Assembly (NCBI GenBank): GCA_946887385.1
Contig: CAMPKU010000212.1
Span: 1 to 7,609, forward strand
Reading direction: 5' to 3'
DNA length: 7,609 nucleotides
From: an uncultured Gammaproteobacteria bacterium
GTDB taxonomy: Bacteria > Pseudomonadota > Gammaproteobacteria > Rariloculales > Rariloculaceae
Shown here piece after piece: positions 1 through 6,217 of this stretch. Below the pieces are notes generated by a model. The model did not search any database. It saw only the letters and a list, made by a program, of their open reading frames with translations, and was not told where the DNA came from. The position numbers were made by a program, and so were the translations under genes. Each line of letters starts with the position of its first letter. The stretch's first letter is position 1.

Positions 1-849
1 GAGGATGGTCGACTTGTACCGTCCCGTCCGCGAGACGATCTGGCCCGAGGCGATGAGGAAAATCGCGGCCGGCAACCACACGAGCGCCGAGCCCACGGCC
101 GGCAGAATGCTCAGCAGCGCCATGACCGTGCCCCACAGCACCGCCGCGCCGATGCCCAGCATTGCGAACGTCGCGCCGCCGATGATGCCCTGCACAATGC
201 CGATGACGAGGGTGCCTTTGATCGTTGCGCGCGATACCTCGGCGAAGCGTGTGAGCAGGTAGCGTTCGCGGTCGTCACCGAGCGGTAACGCGCGCACGAG
301 CGCGTCCAGCATGCGCGGGCCGTCGCGCAAGAAAAAGAAGAGCAGATACAGCATCAAAAAGAAGAACAACGTGCCGCGCAGCGTGCCTTGGCCGATCGAC
401 AGCGCGCGTTCCGCGATGTAACGACTCGCCGTGACGGCGGCGGCCTGCATCTGCTCTCCGAGCCGCGTGGGGTCGACGCCGACCCGCTCCATCAAAGCCG
501 TGATCTGCGGCACGCGGTCTTGCACGCGCGTATACAAACCCTCAACGCCGAGGCCGTCTCGCTGCAAGCGCTCGTACAGTGCTGCGCCTTCTTGCGCCAC
601 GGCGGTTCCCAGGCCGATCAGCGGCAGGATGACCACGATGATCACGGCGATGACGCTGATGATCGCCGCCAGGGATTGGCGATTGCCGAGACGGCTCACG
701 AGCCGAGCATGCAACGGATAGACGACGATTCCGAGCGCGACGGCCCAGAAGATCGGCTGCATAAAGCTGCGGATCAGCCAGAAGAAGGCCACCGTGACGG
801 CCAGCACCAGCGTCACGAAGAACGCGCGTTCGATGTTTTGGTCGGTCAT
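1..849 (-). CDS. AI-2E family transporter (PerM/YdiK-like), 3' end beyond window
   Basis: Inner-membrane protein of the AI-2E transporter family (PF01594). Members export or transport small molecules such as autoinducer-2, or act as Na+/H+ antiporters; the substrate here cannot be told. The 283 visible residues begin MTDQNIERAF. Hydrophobic segments lie at about 10-28, 30-46, 60-82, 158-175, 213-234 and 238-267. The soluble region at about 84-155 between helices is typical of the family. Family-like stretches are FFFLRDGP (171-178), KGTLVIGIVQGIIGG (211-225) and LLSILPAVGSALVWLP (245-260). Relatives have about 350-370 residues, so roughly 70-90 C-terminal residues lie off the left edge. The ATG at 849 is preceded on the minus strand by AGGTG at 855-859 with 5 bases of spacing. 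The gene starts 31 bases after the rarA stop and probably shares its transcript. Residues 271-283 are more polar than expected at this point. Family assignment is confident, function is not. Confidence 0.85.
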   Translation of the reverse strand, partial: MTDQNIERAFFVTLVLAVTVAFFWLIRSFMQPIFWAVALGIVVYPLHARLVSRLGNRQSLAAIISVIAVIIVVILPLIGLGTAVAQEGAALYERLQRDGLGVEGLYTRVQDRVPQITALMERVGVDPTRLGEQMQAAAVTASRYIAERALSIGQGTLRGTLFFFLMLYLLFFFLRDGPRMLDALVRALPLGDDRERYLLTRFAEVSRATIKGTLVIGIVQGIIGGATFAMLGIGAAVLWGTVMALLSILPAVGSALVWLPAAIFLIASGQIVSRTGRYKSTIL

Positions 850-880
850 CCGGGCACCTGTTGTCGGCCTCTGGGCGAAG

Positions 881-2236
881 TTACTGCGCTTCGTTCTTCT
901 TATGTCGCCACCACGAAAGGCGCTCGGCGATCGTTTTCTCGTAGCCGGCATTGCCGGGCTCGTACCAGCGCGTGCCCCGCAAGGCGTCGGGCAAATACTC
1001 TTGCCCCGCCGCGTGACCGCCTTCAGCGTGATCGTAACGGTAGCCCGAGCCGTAGCCGATGTCTTTCATGAGCTTCGTCGGCGCATTGCGAATGTGCAGC
1101 GGTACGGGCTCGGCCGGATGCGTGCGGGCGGCTTCGAGCGCCGCGCCGTAGGCGCCGTAAACGGCGTTCGACTTCGGCGCGGCGGCGAGATAGACGATGG
1201 CTTCCGCGATCGCGAGCTCGCCTTCGGGAGAGCCCAAGAACTCGTACGCATCCTTCGCGGCCAGCGCGATGGACAGGCCGCGAGGATCCGCGAGGCCGAT
1301 GTCTTCCACGGCCATGCGCACGACCCGCCGGGCGAGGTAGAGCACGTCTTCGCCGCCTTCGACCATGCGCGCAAACCAGTAGAGCGCGGCATCCGGATCG
1401 CTGCCGCGCACGGCTTTGTGCAGCGCGGAGATCAAGTTGTAGTGTTGCTCGCCCGACTTGTCGTACTGCGCGAGGCGCCGCTCGAGGATGGCCGCCACCT
1501 CGTCGGCCGTCGCCGCCGCGCCGCGGCGCTTGGCTCGCGCGAGATGGCCGAGCACAGCCTCGGTGGCGTTCAGTGCACGCCGCGCGTCGCCGTCGGCGTG
1601 GCGCACCAGCAGCTCGAGCGCATCGGCGGCGAGCTCGGGCACGCGGCCGTTCTCGGCCTTGAGCTGGCGCTGCGCACGCGTGACGATCGCAGCGACGGCG
1701 TCCGGCGAGAGCGGCTCGAGCACGAACACGCGCAGGCGCGACAGGAGCGCCGAGTTCAGCTCGAACGATGGGTTCTCGGTGGTGGCGCCGACCAGCGTGA
1801 TGACGCCGGCCTCGACCGACGGCAGGAACGCGTCCTGCTGCGCGCGGTTGAAGCGGTGAATCTCGTCGCAGAACAAAATCGTGCCGCGGCCCTCGACTTG
1901 CCGGCGCAGCTCCGCTTCGCGAATGATCTCGCGCACGCGCGGCACGCCTTCCGTCACGGCGCTGAACGTGACGAACTCTTTGTCGGTGTAACGAGCAAGC
2001 AGTCGAGCCAACGTGGTCTTGCCGCAGCCGGGCGGACCCCAGAGCACCATGCTCGAGATGGCGCCTTGCTCGATGGCTTCGCGCAGCGGCTTGCCGGGGC
2101 CGAGCAGCTTCTCGTGACCCAAGAACTCGTCGAACGAATCGGGGCGCAGCCGATGCGCGAGCGGAGCGGCTGCGGCGTCCCCGGCCTCGGCGGCGGCGGG
2201 GAACAGCTCGAGCTCGTCGGGCACGTGTTTGGGCAT
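881..2236 (-). CDS. rarA: Replication-associated recombination protein A (RarA/MgsA), AAA+ ATPase
   Basis: Cytoplasmic AAA+ ATPase related to clamp-loader subunits and eukaryotic WRNIP1/Mgs1. The family acts at stalled replication forks and ssDNA gaps. The 451 residues match the usual length (about 447 in E. coli). Visible motifs in order: RPDSFDEFLGHEKLLG (31-46), Walker A GPPGCGKT (67-74), Walker B ILFCDEIHRFN (120-130), sensor 1 GATTENPSFEL (150-160), SRLRVF with the likely arginine finger (166-171), and sensor 2 GDARRALN (216-223). The C-terminal MgsA-type region contains YDKSGEQHYNLISALHK (258-274), HIRNAPTKLMK (381-391) and GYGSGYRYDH (394-403). No catalytic motif is missing. The ATG at 2236 has GAGG at 2243-2246 with 6 bases of spacing. 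The AI-2E gene follows in the same direction, and a GGT-family gene is transcribed divergently. In many gammaproteobacteria rarA sits between lolA and serS; neither is visible here. Confidence 0.97.
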   Translation of the reverse strand: MPKHVPDELELFPAAAEAGDAAAAPLAHRLRPDSFDEFLGHEKLLGPGKPLREAIEQGAISSMVLWGPPGCGKTTLARLLARYTDKEFVTFSAVTEGVPRVREIIREAELRRQVEGRGTILFCDEIHRFNRAQQDAFLPSVEAGVITLVGATTENPSFELNSALLSRLRVFVLEPLSPDAVAAIVTRAQRQLKAENGRVPELAADALELLVRHADGDARRALNATEAVLGHLARAKRRGAAATADEVAAILERRLAQYDKSGEQHYNLISALHKAVRGSDPDAALYWFARMVEGGEDVLYLARRVVRMAVEDIGLADPRGLSIALAAKDAYEFLGSPEGELAIAEAIVYLAAAPKSNAVYGAYGAALEAARTHPAEPVPLHIRNAPTKLMKDIGYGSGYRYDHAEGGHAAGQEYLPDALRGTRWYEPGNAGYEKTIAERLSWWRHKKNEAQ

Positions 2237-2242
2237 CTAGGA

Positions 2243-2246
2243 CCTC
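2243..2246 (-). promoter_or_regulatory. Ribosome binding site of rarA
   Basis: GAGG on the minus strand lies 6 bases before the ATG at 2236 and supports that start. A -10-like TAGAAT occurs immediately upstream at 2247-2252, but if used it would start transcription downstream of this site, so I do not call it as the promoter. Confidence 0.55.
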
Positions 2247-2291
2247 ATTCTACTGGTTGCGCGCCCCGTGACGCTTTCCCGGTCGCTTCAA

Positions 2292-2312
2292 ACCGAGGGT
2301 GCTACACTCGGT
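2292..2312 (+). promoter_or_regulatory. Putative GGT-gene promoter -10 box inside a 6-bp inverted repeat
   Basis: TACACT at 2303-2308 fits a sigma70-type -10 hexamer and ends 6 bases before the ATG at 2315. It overlaps a perfect inverted repeat, ACCGAG (2292-2297) and CTCGGT (2307-2312), separated by 9 bases. The repeat could be an operator or the stem of a small RNA hairpin. No convincing -35 element is seen 16-18 bases upstream. No good Shine-Dalgarno sequence is correctly spaced: GAGGG at 2295-2299 is 15 bases from the ATG. If the -10 is real, the mRNA would begin at or next to the start codon. This is weak, by-eye evidence. Confidence 0.3.
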
Positions 2313-2314
2313 CC

Positions 2315-4222
2315 ATGGTCAAGATTGGCACCGCTCGGCGTACGGGCCGAGCCCATCGCTGGGCCCTTGCGCTCGCTGCCTTGTGTGTTGCCGTTACGGC
2401 GGGCGGGCAAGAGGAGCGCGAAACACGCAAAGCTGCGCTGCACGGCAAGCACTGGGTTGCCATAACGGGCAAGCCGCTGGCCGCGACGGCCGGGGCGCTT
2501 ACGTTCGCGCGCGGCGGCAATGCCGTCGACGCGGCCTGCGCCATGTTGGCGGCCGCGGCCACCATGTGGGACACCCTCGCATGGGGCGGCGAAACGCAGG
2601 CCTTGATTTTCGACCCGCGAAGCGGCGACGTGCGCGCCATCAATGCGCTCGGCGTCGCGCCGACGGGTGCCACGCCGGAGTTCTTCCGCTCGCGCGGCAT
2701 GCGCGCACCTCCGGAGTACGGGCCGCTCGCCGCCGTTACTCCGGGAACGCCGGGCGGCTTGCTGGTCATGCTGGCCGAGTTCGGCACCATGAGCCTCGAG
2801 GAAGTGCTTCAGCCCGCCATGGAGATGGCGGCCGGCTACCCCATGGAGCAAACGCAAGCCGCCAACATCGAGGCCAGCAAGGAGCTGCTGGTTCGCTGGG
2901 ACTCCGCGCGCCGCGTGATGCTGCCGCATTACGACCCGCAGCGGCCGCAAGCCTGGGCCGCACCGTTGCCCGGCGAAATTTTCGAGCAGCCGGAGCTGCT
3001 GGCCACGCTCACGAAGCTCGTCGATGCCGAGCGTGCGGCACTGAAGTCGGGCAAGAATCGCAAGCAGGCCATTCTCGCGGCGTACGAGCGGTTCTACCGC
3101 GGCGACATTGCAGAGGAGATCGTCGCGGGCACGCAGGCCGCCGGCGGGCTCATCACCATGGAAGACCTCGACCGCTGGCAGGTGTACGTCGAGGACCCGG
3201 TGGTCACGAGCTATAAAGGCATCGACGTCTACAAGCTCAATCACTGGGTGCAGGGCCCCGTGATGCTCCAGACGTTGAATTTGCTCGAGAACGTGGATCT
3301 GCGCTCGATGGGCTACAACAGCGCGCGCTATATCCACACGCTGTATCAAGCGATGAACCTCGCGTTCGCCGATCGCGACTTTTACTACGGCGATCCGTAC
3401 GTGCCGCCCGTGGAGCCGATCAAGGGCCTGCTGTCGAAGGAGTACGCCCGCGATCGCTTCAACGAGATCAACTGGGAGCAGAACGAGCCGCTCGTGCGTC
3501 CCGGCGATCCGTATCCATACCAAGGCGCCACCAATCCGTATCGCGAGCTGCTCGAGAACTGGCGGCCGCACATCGCCGAGCGCCGCCGCTCGGCGGCGAA
3601 CGACAGCGGGCCCGAGTTCACGCACGACGAAGCGTTCCTGGCCGGCACCACGTCCATTCAAGCTGCCGATGCAAACGGTTGGGTGGTGTCGATCACGCCG
3701 AGCGGGGGCTGGGTGCCGGCGTTCATCCCCGGCAACACCGGCATCGGCCTGTCGCAGCGCATGCAGAGCTTCGTGCTCGACCCGGCCAGCAACCCGTACA
3801 ACGTGCTCGCGCCCGGCAAGCGGCCGCGCGCCACGCTGTCGCCGAGCATCGCGCTGCGAGATGGCCAACCGTTTCTCTCGTTCGCCGTGCAGGGCGGCGA
3901 TGCGCAGGACCAGAATCTGCTGCAGTTCTTCTTGAACATGGTGGAGTTCAAGATGAGCGTGCAGCAAGCCGTTGAAGCCGCCAACATCAACAGCTACCAG
4001 ATGCACAACTCGTTCGGCGACCACGCCGCGGAACCGGGCCGCCTCGTCGTTCGCAACGACACGCCCTCGTGGGTGAAGGCCGAGCTCGAGCGCATGGGCT
4101 ACCGCATCGAAGGCTGGGAGCGCACGTCGGGGCCCATCAACGCCATCTTCATCGATCGTGCCCAAGGCTCGTTGTGGGGCGGCTCGAGCGATTTTGGCGA
4201 AGACTACGGCGTCGCGTGGTAG
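2315..4222 (+). CDS. Gamma-glutamyltranspeptidase-family Ntn hydrolase, exported, atypical active site
   Basis: This 635-residue protein belongs to the gamma-glutamyltranspeptidase / cephalosporin-acylase family (PF01019). These are Ntn hydrolases that cut themselves into a large and a small subunit, exposing a catalytic N-terminal threonine. A Sec-type signal peptide is visible: a basic start with RR and R-H-R, then WALALAALCVAVTA (16-29), with cleavage probably near residue 29-30, so the enzyme is predicted to be periplasmic. Family stretches include GKPLAATAGALTFARGGNAV (52-71), YGPLAAVTPGTPGG (135-148), AGTTSIQ (443-449), ATLSPSIALRDG (506-517) and QGGDAQ (526-531). The predicted nucleophile is Thr445, giving a small subunit of about 191 residues. 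Glutamate-binding positions of classical GGT are changed: the FREMAP-like site is ALGVAP (111-116), TTH is TTS, and the NQMDDF-like site is QRMQSF (481-486). Hydrolysis of another amide or acyl substrate is therefore likelier than glutathione cleavage. The start is fixed by the signal peptide and by the lack of nearby in-frame start codons upstream. Confidence 0.9.
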   Translation: MVKIGTARRTGRAHRWALALAALCVAVTAGGQEERETRKAALHGKHWVAITGKPLAATAGALTFARGGNAVDAACAMLAAAATMWDTLAWGGETQALIFDPRSGDVRAINALGVAPTGATPEFFRSRGMRAPPEYGPLAAVTPGTPGGLLVMLAEFGTMSLEEVLQPAMEMAAGYPMEQTQAANIEASKELLVRWDSARRVMLPHYDPQRPQAWAAPLPGEIFEQPELLATLTKLVDAERAALKSGKNRKQAILAAYERFYRGDIAEEIVAGTQAAGGLITMEDLDRWQVYVEDPVVTSYKGIDVYKLNHWVQGPVMLQTLNLLENVDLRSMGYNSARYIHTLYQAMNLAFADRDFYYGDPYVPPVEPIKGLLSKEYARDRFNEINWEQNEPLVRPGDPYPYQGATNPYRELLENWRPHIAERRRSAANDSGPEFTHDEAFLAGTTSIQAADANGWVVSITPSGGWVPAFIPGNTGIGLSQRMQSFVLDPASNPYNVLAPGKRPRATLSPSIALRDGQPFLSFAVQGGDAQDQNLLQFFLNMVEFKMSVQQAVEAANINSYQMHNSFGDHAAEPGRLVVRNDTPSWVKAELERMGYRIEGWERTSGPINAIFIDRAQGSLWGGSSDFGEDYGVAW

Positions 4223-4266
4223 CGCGTTAGCGCCGGCCAACCTCCGCACCCCCGGGCGCGCTTAGG

Positions 4267-4272
4267 TACAAT
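4267..4272 (+). promoter_or_regulatory. Putative -10 box for the four-gene cluster
   Basis: TACAAT matches five of six bases of the TATAAT consensus and sits in a short AT-richer island within GC-rich sequence, 27 bases before the ATG at 4300. Transcription would start near 4278-4280, leaving a leader of about 20 bases that still contains the GGGGGA at 4291-4296. No clear -35 hexamer is visible at 16-18 bases upstream, where the sequence is CCGCAC-like, so the call rests on the -10 alone. Confidence 0.4.
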
Positions 4273-4299
4273 CGCGGCGACGTCGCGTTTGGGGGATCG

Positions 4300-4776
4300 A
4301 TGGCATTCTTGGAGTGGCTGCAAGGCACCTGGGTCGGCGTGCTCGTGGCCGAGTCGCTCTGGGGCTATCCGCTTTTCGAGACCATCCACTCGATCGGCAT
4401 GGCCATGCTGATCGGGTCGCTCGGGCTCATCAATCTGCGCGTGCTCGGCTTCAAGCCCGAGCTGCCGCTGTTCAATATGCAGCAACTTCTGCCGCTCGCG
4501 TGGCTCGGGTTCACGTTGAACGCCGTGAGCGGCGCGCTGCTGTTCACGTCGGATGCCGTGTATTTCTTCAGCAAGTACACGTTTCGCATCAAGATGGTGT
4601 TGATCATCTTGGGCGGCATCAACGCGGCGCTGCTCGGCCGGCGCGTATTCCGCGAAGCCGCGGCGGGCGCGCCGGCGCCACAACCGGCCGCGAGCACCAA
4701 GTGGATCGCGTTCTCGTCGCTGATCTTTTGGCTCGGCGCGGTTTGCGCCGGCCGGCTCATCGCCTACGCGCCGTGA
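4300..4776 (+). CDS. Small four-helix membrane protein, DUF6644-like (first of a tandem pair)
   Basis: A 158-residue integral inner-membrane protein of unknown function. From memory of conserved patterns it resembles DUF6644; no search was possible. Hydrophobic segments lie at about 30-50, 62-84, 97-113 and 135-156, consistent with four helices. The linker at about 117-134 is rich in Ala and Pro. Polar residues shared with the neighbour at identical positions are FETIH with His30, Arg47 in LRVLG, Asn74, Lys98 in KM, Asn108 and Arg152 in the C-terminal GRLIAY. The intramembrane histidine could bind haem or metal, but that is inference. GGGGGA at 4291-4296 lies 3 bases before the ATG. The gene begins 77 bases after the GGT-family stop with its own -10-like box, and 32 bases separate it from the paralogue. 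No enzymatic motif is seen. Confidence 0.8.
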   Translation: MAFLEWLQGTWVGVLVAESLWGYPLFETIHSIGMAMLIGSLGLINLRVLGFKPELPLFNMQQLLPLAWLGFTLNAVSGALLFTSDAVYFFSKYTFRIKMVLIILGGINAALLGRRVFREAAAGAPAPQPAASTKWIAFSSLIFWLGAVCAGRLIAYAP

Positions 4777-4796
4777 TGCGTGGCTGCTAACGCGCC

Positions 4797-4800
4797 GAGG
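4797..4800 (+). promoter_or_regulatory. Ribosome binding site deciding the start of the second membrane gene
   Basis: GAGG is 8 bases from the ATG at 4809 but only 2 bases from the in-frame GTG at 4803. The spacing favours the ATG. The resulting protein also aligns residue for residue with its upstream paralogue from position 1. Confidence 0.5.
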
Positions 4801-4808
4801 TTGTGATC

Positions 4809-5282
4809 ATGGAGTTGCTGGTCTGGCTGGAGAACACGAGCATAGCGAACGCGATTCGCACCATCCCGTGGCTGTATCCGGCATTCGAAACCGGCCACTA
4901 CATCGGTCTGTCGCTGCTCGTCGGCGGCATTCTGCTCATCGATCTGCGCGTGCTCGGCATGGCGCGCGGTTTGCCGCTCAAGAGCATGATTGGTCTGCTG
5001 CCGTTCGTGTGGGCGGGCTTCGTCATCAATGTGGTCACCGGGTCGCTGCTGTTCATTTACGGCGCCACGGGTTTCGGCACCAACGGCGCATTCTTGCTGA
5101 AGATGGGATTCATCGTGCTCGCAGGCCTGAACGCCCTGGCGTTCGACGTCTCGGTGCGCCGCACGGGCGGCGTATGGGTAGCCGCCGATCGGCCGCCGGC
5201 GCTCGTGAAGGGGTTCGCCACGCTGTCACTCGTGTTCTGGCTGTGCGTGGTGACGACCGGCCGGTGGATGGCGTATCTGTAG
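4809..5282 (+). CDS. Small four-helix membrane protein, DUF6644-like (second of a tandem pair)
   Basis: A 157-residue integral membrane protein, clearly paralogous to the gene just upstream. The two align without a gap for about the first 110 residues. Shared positions are Trp6-Leu7, YPxFETxHxIG (23-33), LRVLG (46-50), PLxxM (56-60), LLP (63-65), GFxxNxVxGxLLF (70-82), KM (98-99), NA (108-109) and a C-terminal GRxxAY. Helices lie at about 31-50, 61-83, 97-113 and 134-156. Lys98 and Arg47 near helix ends and His30 suggest a cofactor- or anion-binding site, or contacts between the two proteins; this is inference. The more divergent loop (114-133) carries VRRTGG and a Pro-Pro. An extra 2-residue N-terminus from GTG at 4803 is possible but less well spaced from the GAGG at 4797-4800. 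The two products may form a heterodimer. Function is unknown. Confidence 0.8.
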   Translation: MELLVWLENTSIANAIRTIPWLYPAFETGHYIGLSLLVGGILLIDLRVLGMARGLPLKSMIGLLPFVWAGFVINVVTGSLLFIYGATGFGTNGAFLLKMGFIVLAGLNALAFDVSVRRTGGVWVAADRPPALVKGFATLSLVFWLCVVTTGRWMAYL

Positions 5283-5315
5283 CGGTGTTGCGGCCGTGAC
5301 GCGCGGGGCTCGCTC

Positions 5316-6194
5316 GTGAGCGACAGCGTGGAGCGGGGTCCGCGTTACACGCTCCACGACGGCTTTCGCATGCCGATGGGATTCCCCGTCGACGGGTTCG
5401 CCTCGGCGCAGCGCTATCGGGCCTCCGCGGGCGACGTTTTCGTCGCGTCGTATCCGAAGTGCGGCACCACGTGGGCGCAGTACATCGTCTATCTGCTCGA
5501 GAACGACGGCCGGCCGCTCGAGGCAGGGCACAGGCTCGATGACGCGTTTCCGCATCTCGAGGAAGTGGGCGAGGAGCGCGTGCGCGCGTTGCCCGAGCCG
5601 CGGCTCATCAAGACGCATCTGCCGTTCGAACGCGCGCCGTGGAGCGCCGAGGCGAAGTACGTGTACGTGGCGCGTAATCCGTTCGACTGCGCCGTTTCGT
5701 TCTATCACCACACGCGCGGCTTCGTACGGCATTACGACTTCGCGGCCGGCACCTGGGACACGTTCTTCGAGTGTTTCATTCGCGGTGAAGTGGATTTCGG
5801 CGATTACTTCGACCACCTCACGTCGTGGTGGCCGAAACGCGCGGAGCCGAACCTGTTATTTCTCACTTTCGAGCAGATGCGCGCGTCACCGGCCGACGCC
5901 GTGCGATCGATCGCGCGCTTGCTCGGCGGCCGCGCCGAGCGGCTCGCGCGCGACCCGCGCGCGCTCGACGCGGTGGTGCACGCCAGCGGCTTCGACGAGA
6001 TGCGCCGCGACCAGCAGCGTTGGTCGAGCGCGCGGCCTGCAGACATGCCGGCGTTCGTGCGTAAAGGCGTCGTCGGCGACTGGCGCCAGTACTTTTCGGC
6101 CGCGCAGGCGCGCCGGTTGAGCGAAAAGCTGCGCGTGCGCTCAGCCGGCACCACGATCACGGCTCTGTGGCCCGGCCTTATGCCGACGCGCTAG
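5316..6194 (+). CDS. PAPS-dependent sulfotransferase (SULT1-like domain)
   Basis: A 292-residue protein of the Sulfotransfer_1 family (PF00685), with no signal peptide or membrane segment, so predicted cytoplasmic. These enzymes transfer the sulfuryl group of PAPS to a hydroxyl or amine. The three PAPS-contact regions are intact: the 5'-phosphosulfate loop SYPKCGTTW (45-53, Lys48), the 3'-phosphate site YVARNPFDCAVSFYHH (117-132, Arg120 and Ser128), and the C-terminal FVRKGVVGDWRQYF (247-260) corresponding to the RKGxxGDW motif of cytosolic SULTs. KTHLPF (99-104) supplies the probable catalytic base His101. Length fits the single-domain family. The substrate cannot be read from the sequence. 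The GTG at 5316 is preceded by GGGG at 5305-5308 with 7 bases of spacing; no upstream ATG extends the frame. It starts 33 bases after the second membrane gene and ends 23 bases before the DUF1244 gene, so co-transcription is likely. Confidence 0.92.
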   Translation: MSDSVERGPRYTLHDGFRMPMGFPVDGFASAQRYRASAGDVFVASYPKCGTTWAQYIVYLLENDGRPLEAGHRLDDAFPHLEEVGEERVRALPEPRLIKTHLPFERAPWSAEAKYVYVARNPFDCAVSFYHHTRGFVRHYDFAAGTWDTFFECFIRGEVDFGDYFDHLTSWWPKRAEPNLLFLTFEQMRASPADAVRSIARLLGGRAERLARDPRALDAVVHASGFDEMRRDQQRWSSARPADMPAFVRKGVVGDWRQYFSAAQARRLSEKLRVRSAGTTITALWPGLMPTR

Positions 6195-6206
6195 AGTAAA
6201 ACCTTC

Positions 6207-6212
6207 AGGAGA
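6207..6212 (+). promoter_or_regulatory. Strong ribosome binding site of the DUF1244 gene
   Basis: AGGAGA with 5 bases of spacing to the ATG at 6218 is the best Shine-Dalgarno match in the window and fixes the start. The AT-richer TAGAGTAAAA just upstream (6192-6201) contains a possible -10 (TAGAGT), so a secondary promoter for this gene alone is conceivable but lacks a -35. Confidence 0.75.
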
Positions 6213-6217
6213 CACTC

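Noticed and set aside
388..1071. Plus-strand open frame of 227 codons over the AI-2E and rarA genes
   Set aside because: Asp/Arg/His-rich shadow spanning two real minus-strand genes, without any motif.
2247..2252. TAGAAT on the minus strand as the rarA -10 box
   Set aside because: A start site 6-7 bases downstream would remove the good GAGG ribosome binding site from the mRNA, so the true promoter is probably further upstream.
794..2314. Long open plus-strand frame of about 500 codons antisense to rarA, continuous with the GGT-family gene
   Set aside because: It mirrors the rarA coding strand, is rich in Arg/Ala/Gly/His without any recognisable domain, and is a typical GC-rich shadow. The GGT-family protein starts at 2315 with a clear signal peptide, so this is not a fusion.
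2315..2404. Tat signal or lipoprotein signal on the GGT-family protein
   Set aside because: RRTGRAHRW lacks the full twin-arginine consensus, and AALC does not fit a lipobox because Leu precedes the Cys. An ordinary Sec signal peptide is the simplest reading.
2288..4249. A 653-codon minus-strand open frame antisense to the GGT-family gene
   Set aside because: Low-complexity Arg/Ala/Val/His composition, no domain and no plausible ribosome binding site; the opposite strand encodes a well-supported enzyme with conserved motifs.
4223..4260. Terminator after the GGT-family gene
   Set aside because: Only a 4-bp GCGC stem (around 4223-4234) and no T-run; too weak to call.
4803..4808. GTG start adding two residues to the second membrane protein
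   Set aside because: The GAGG would be only 2 bases away; the ATG at 4809 has better spacing and gives exact alignment with the paralogue.
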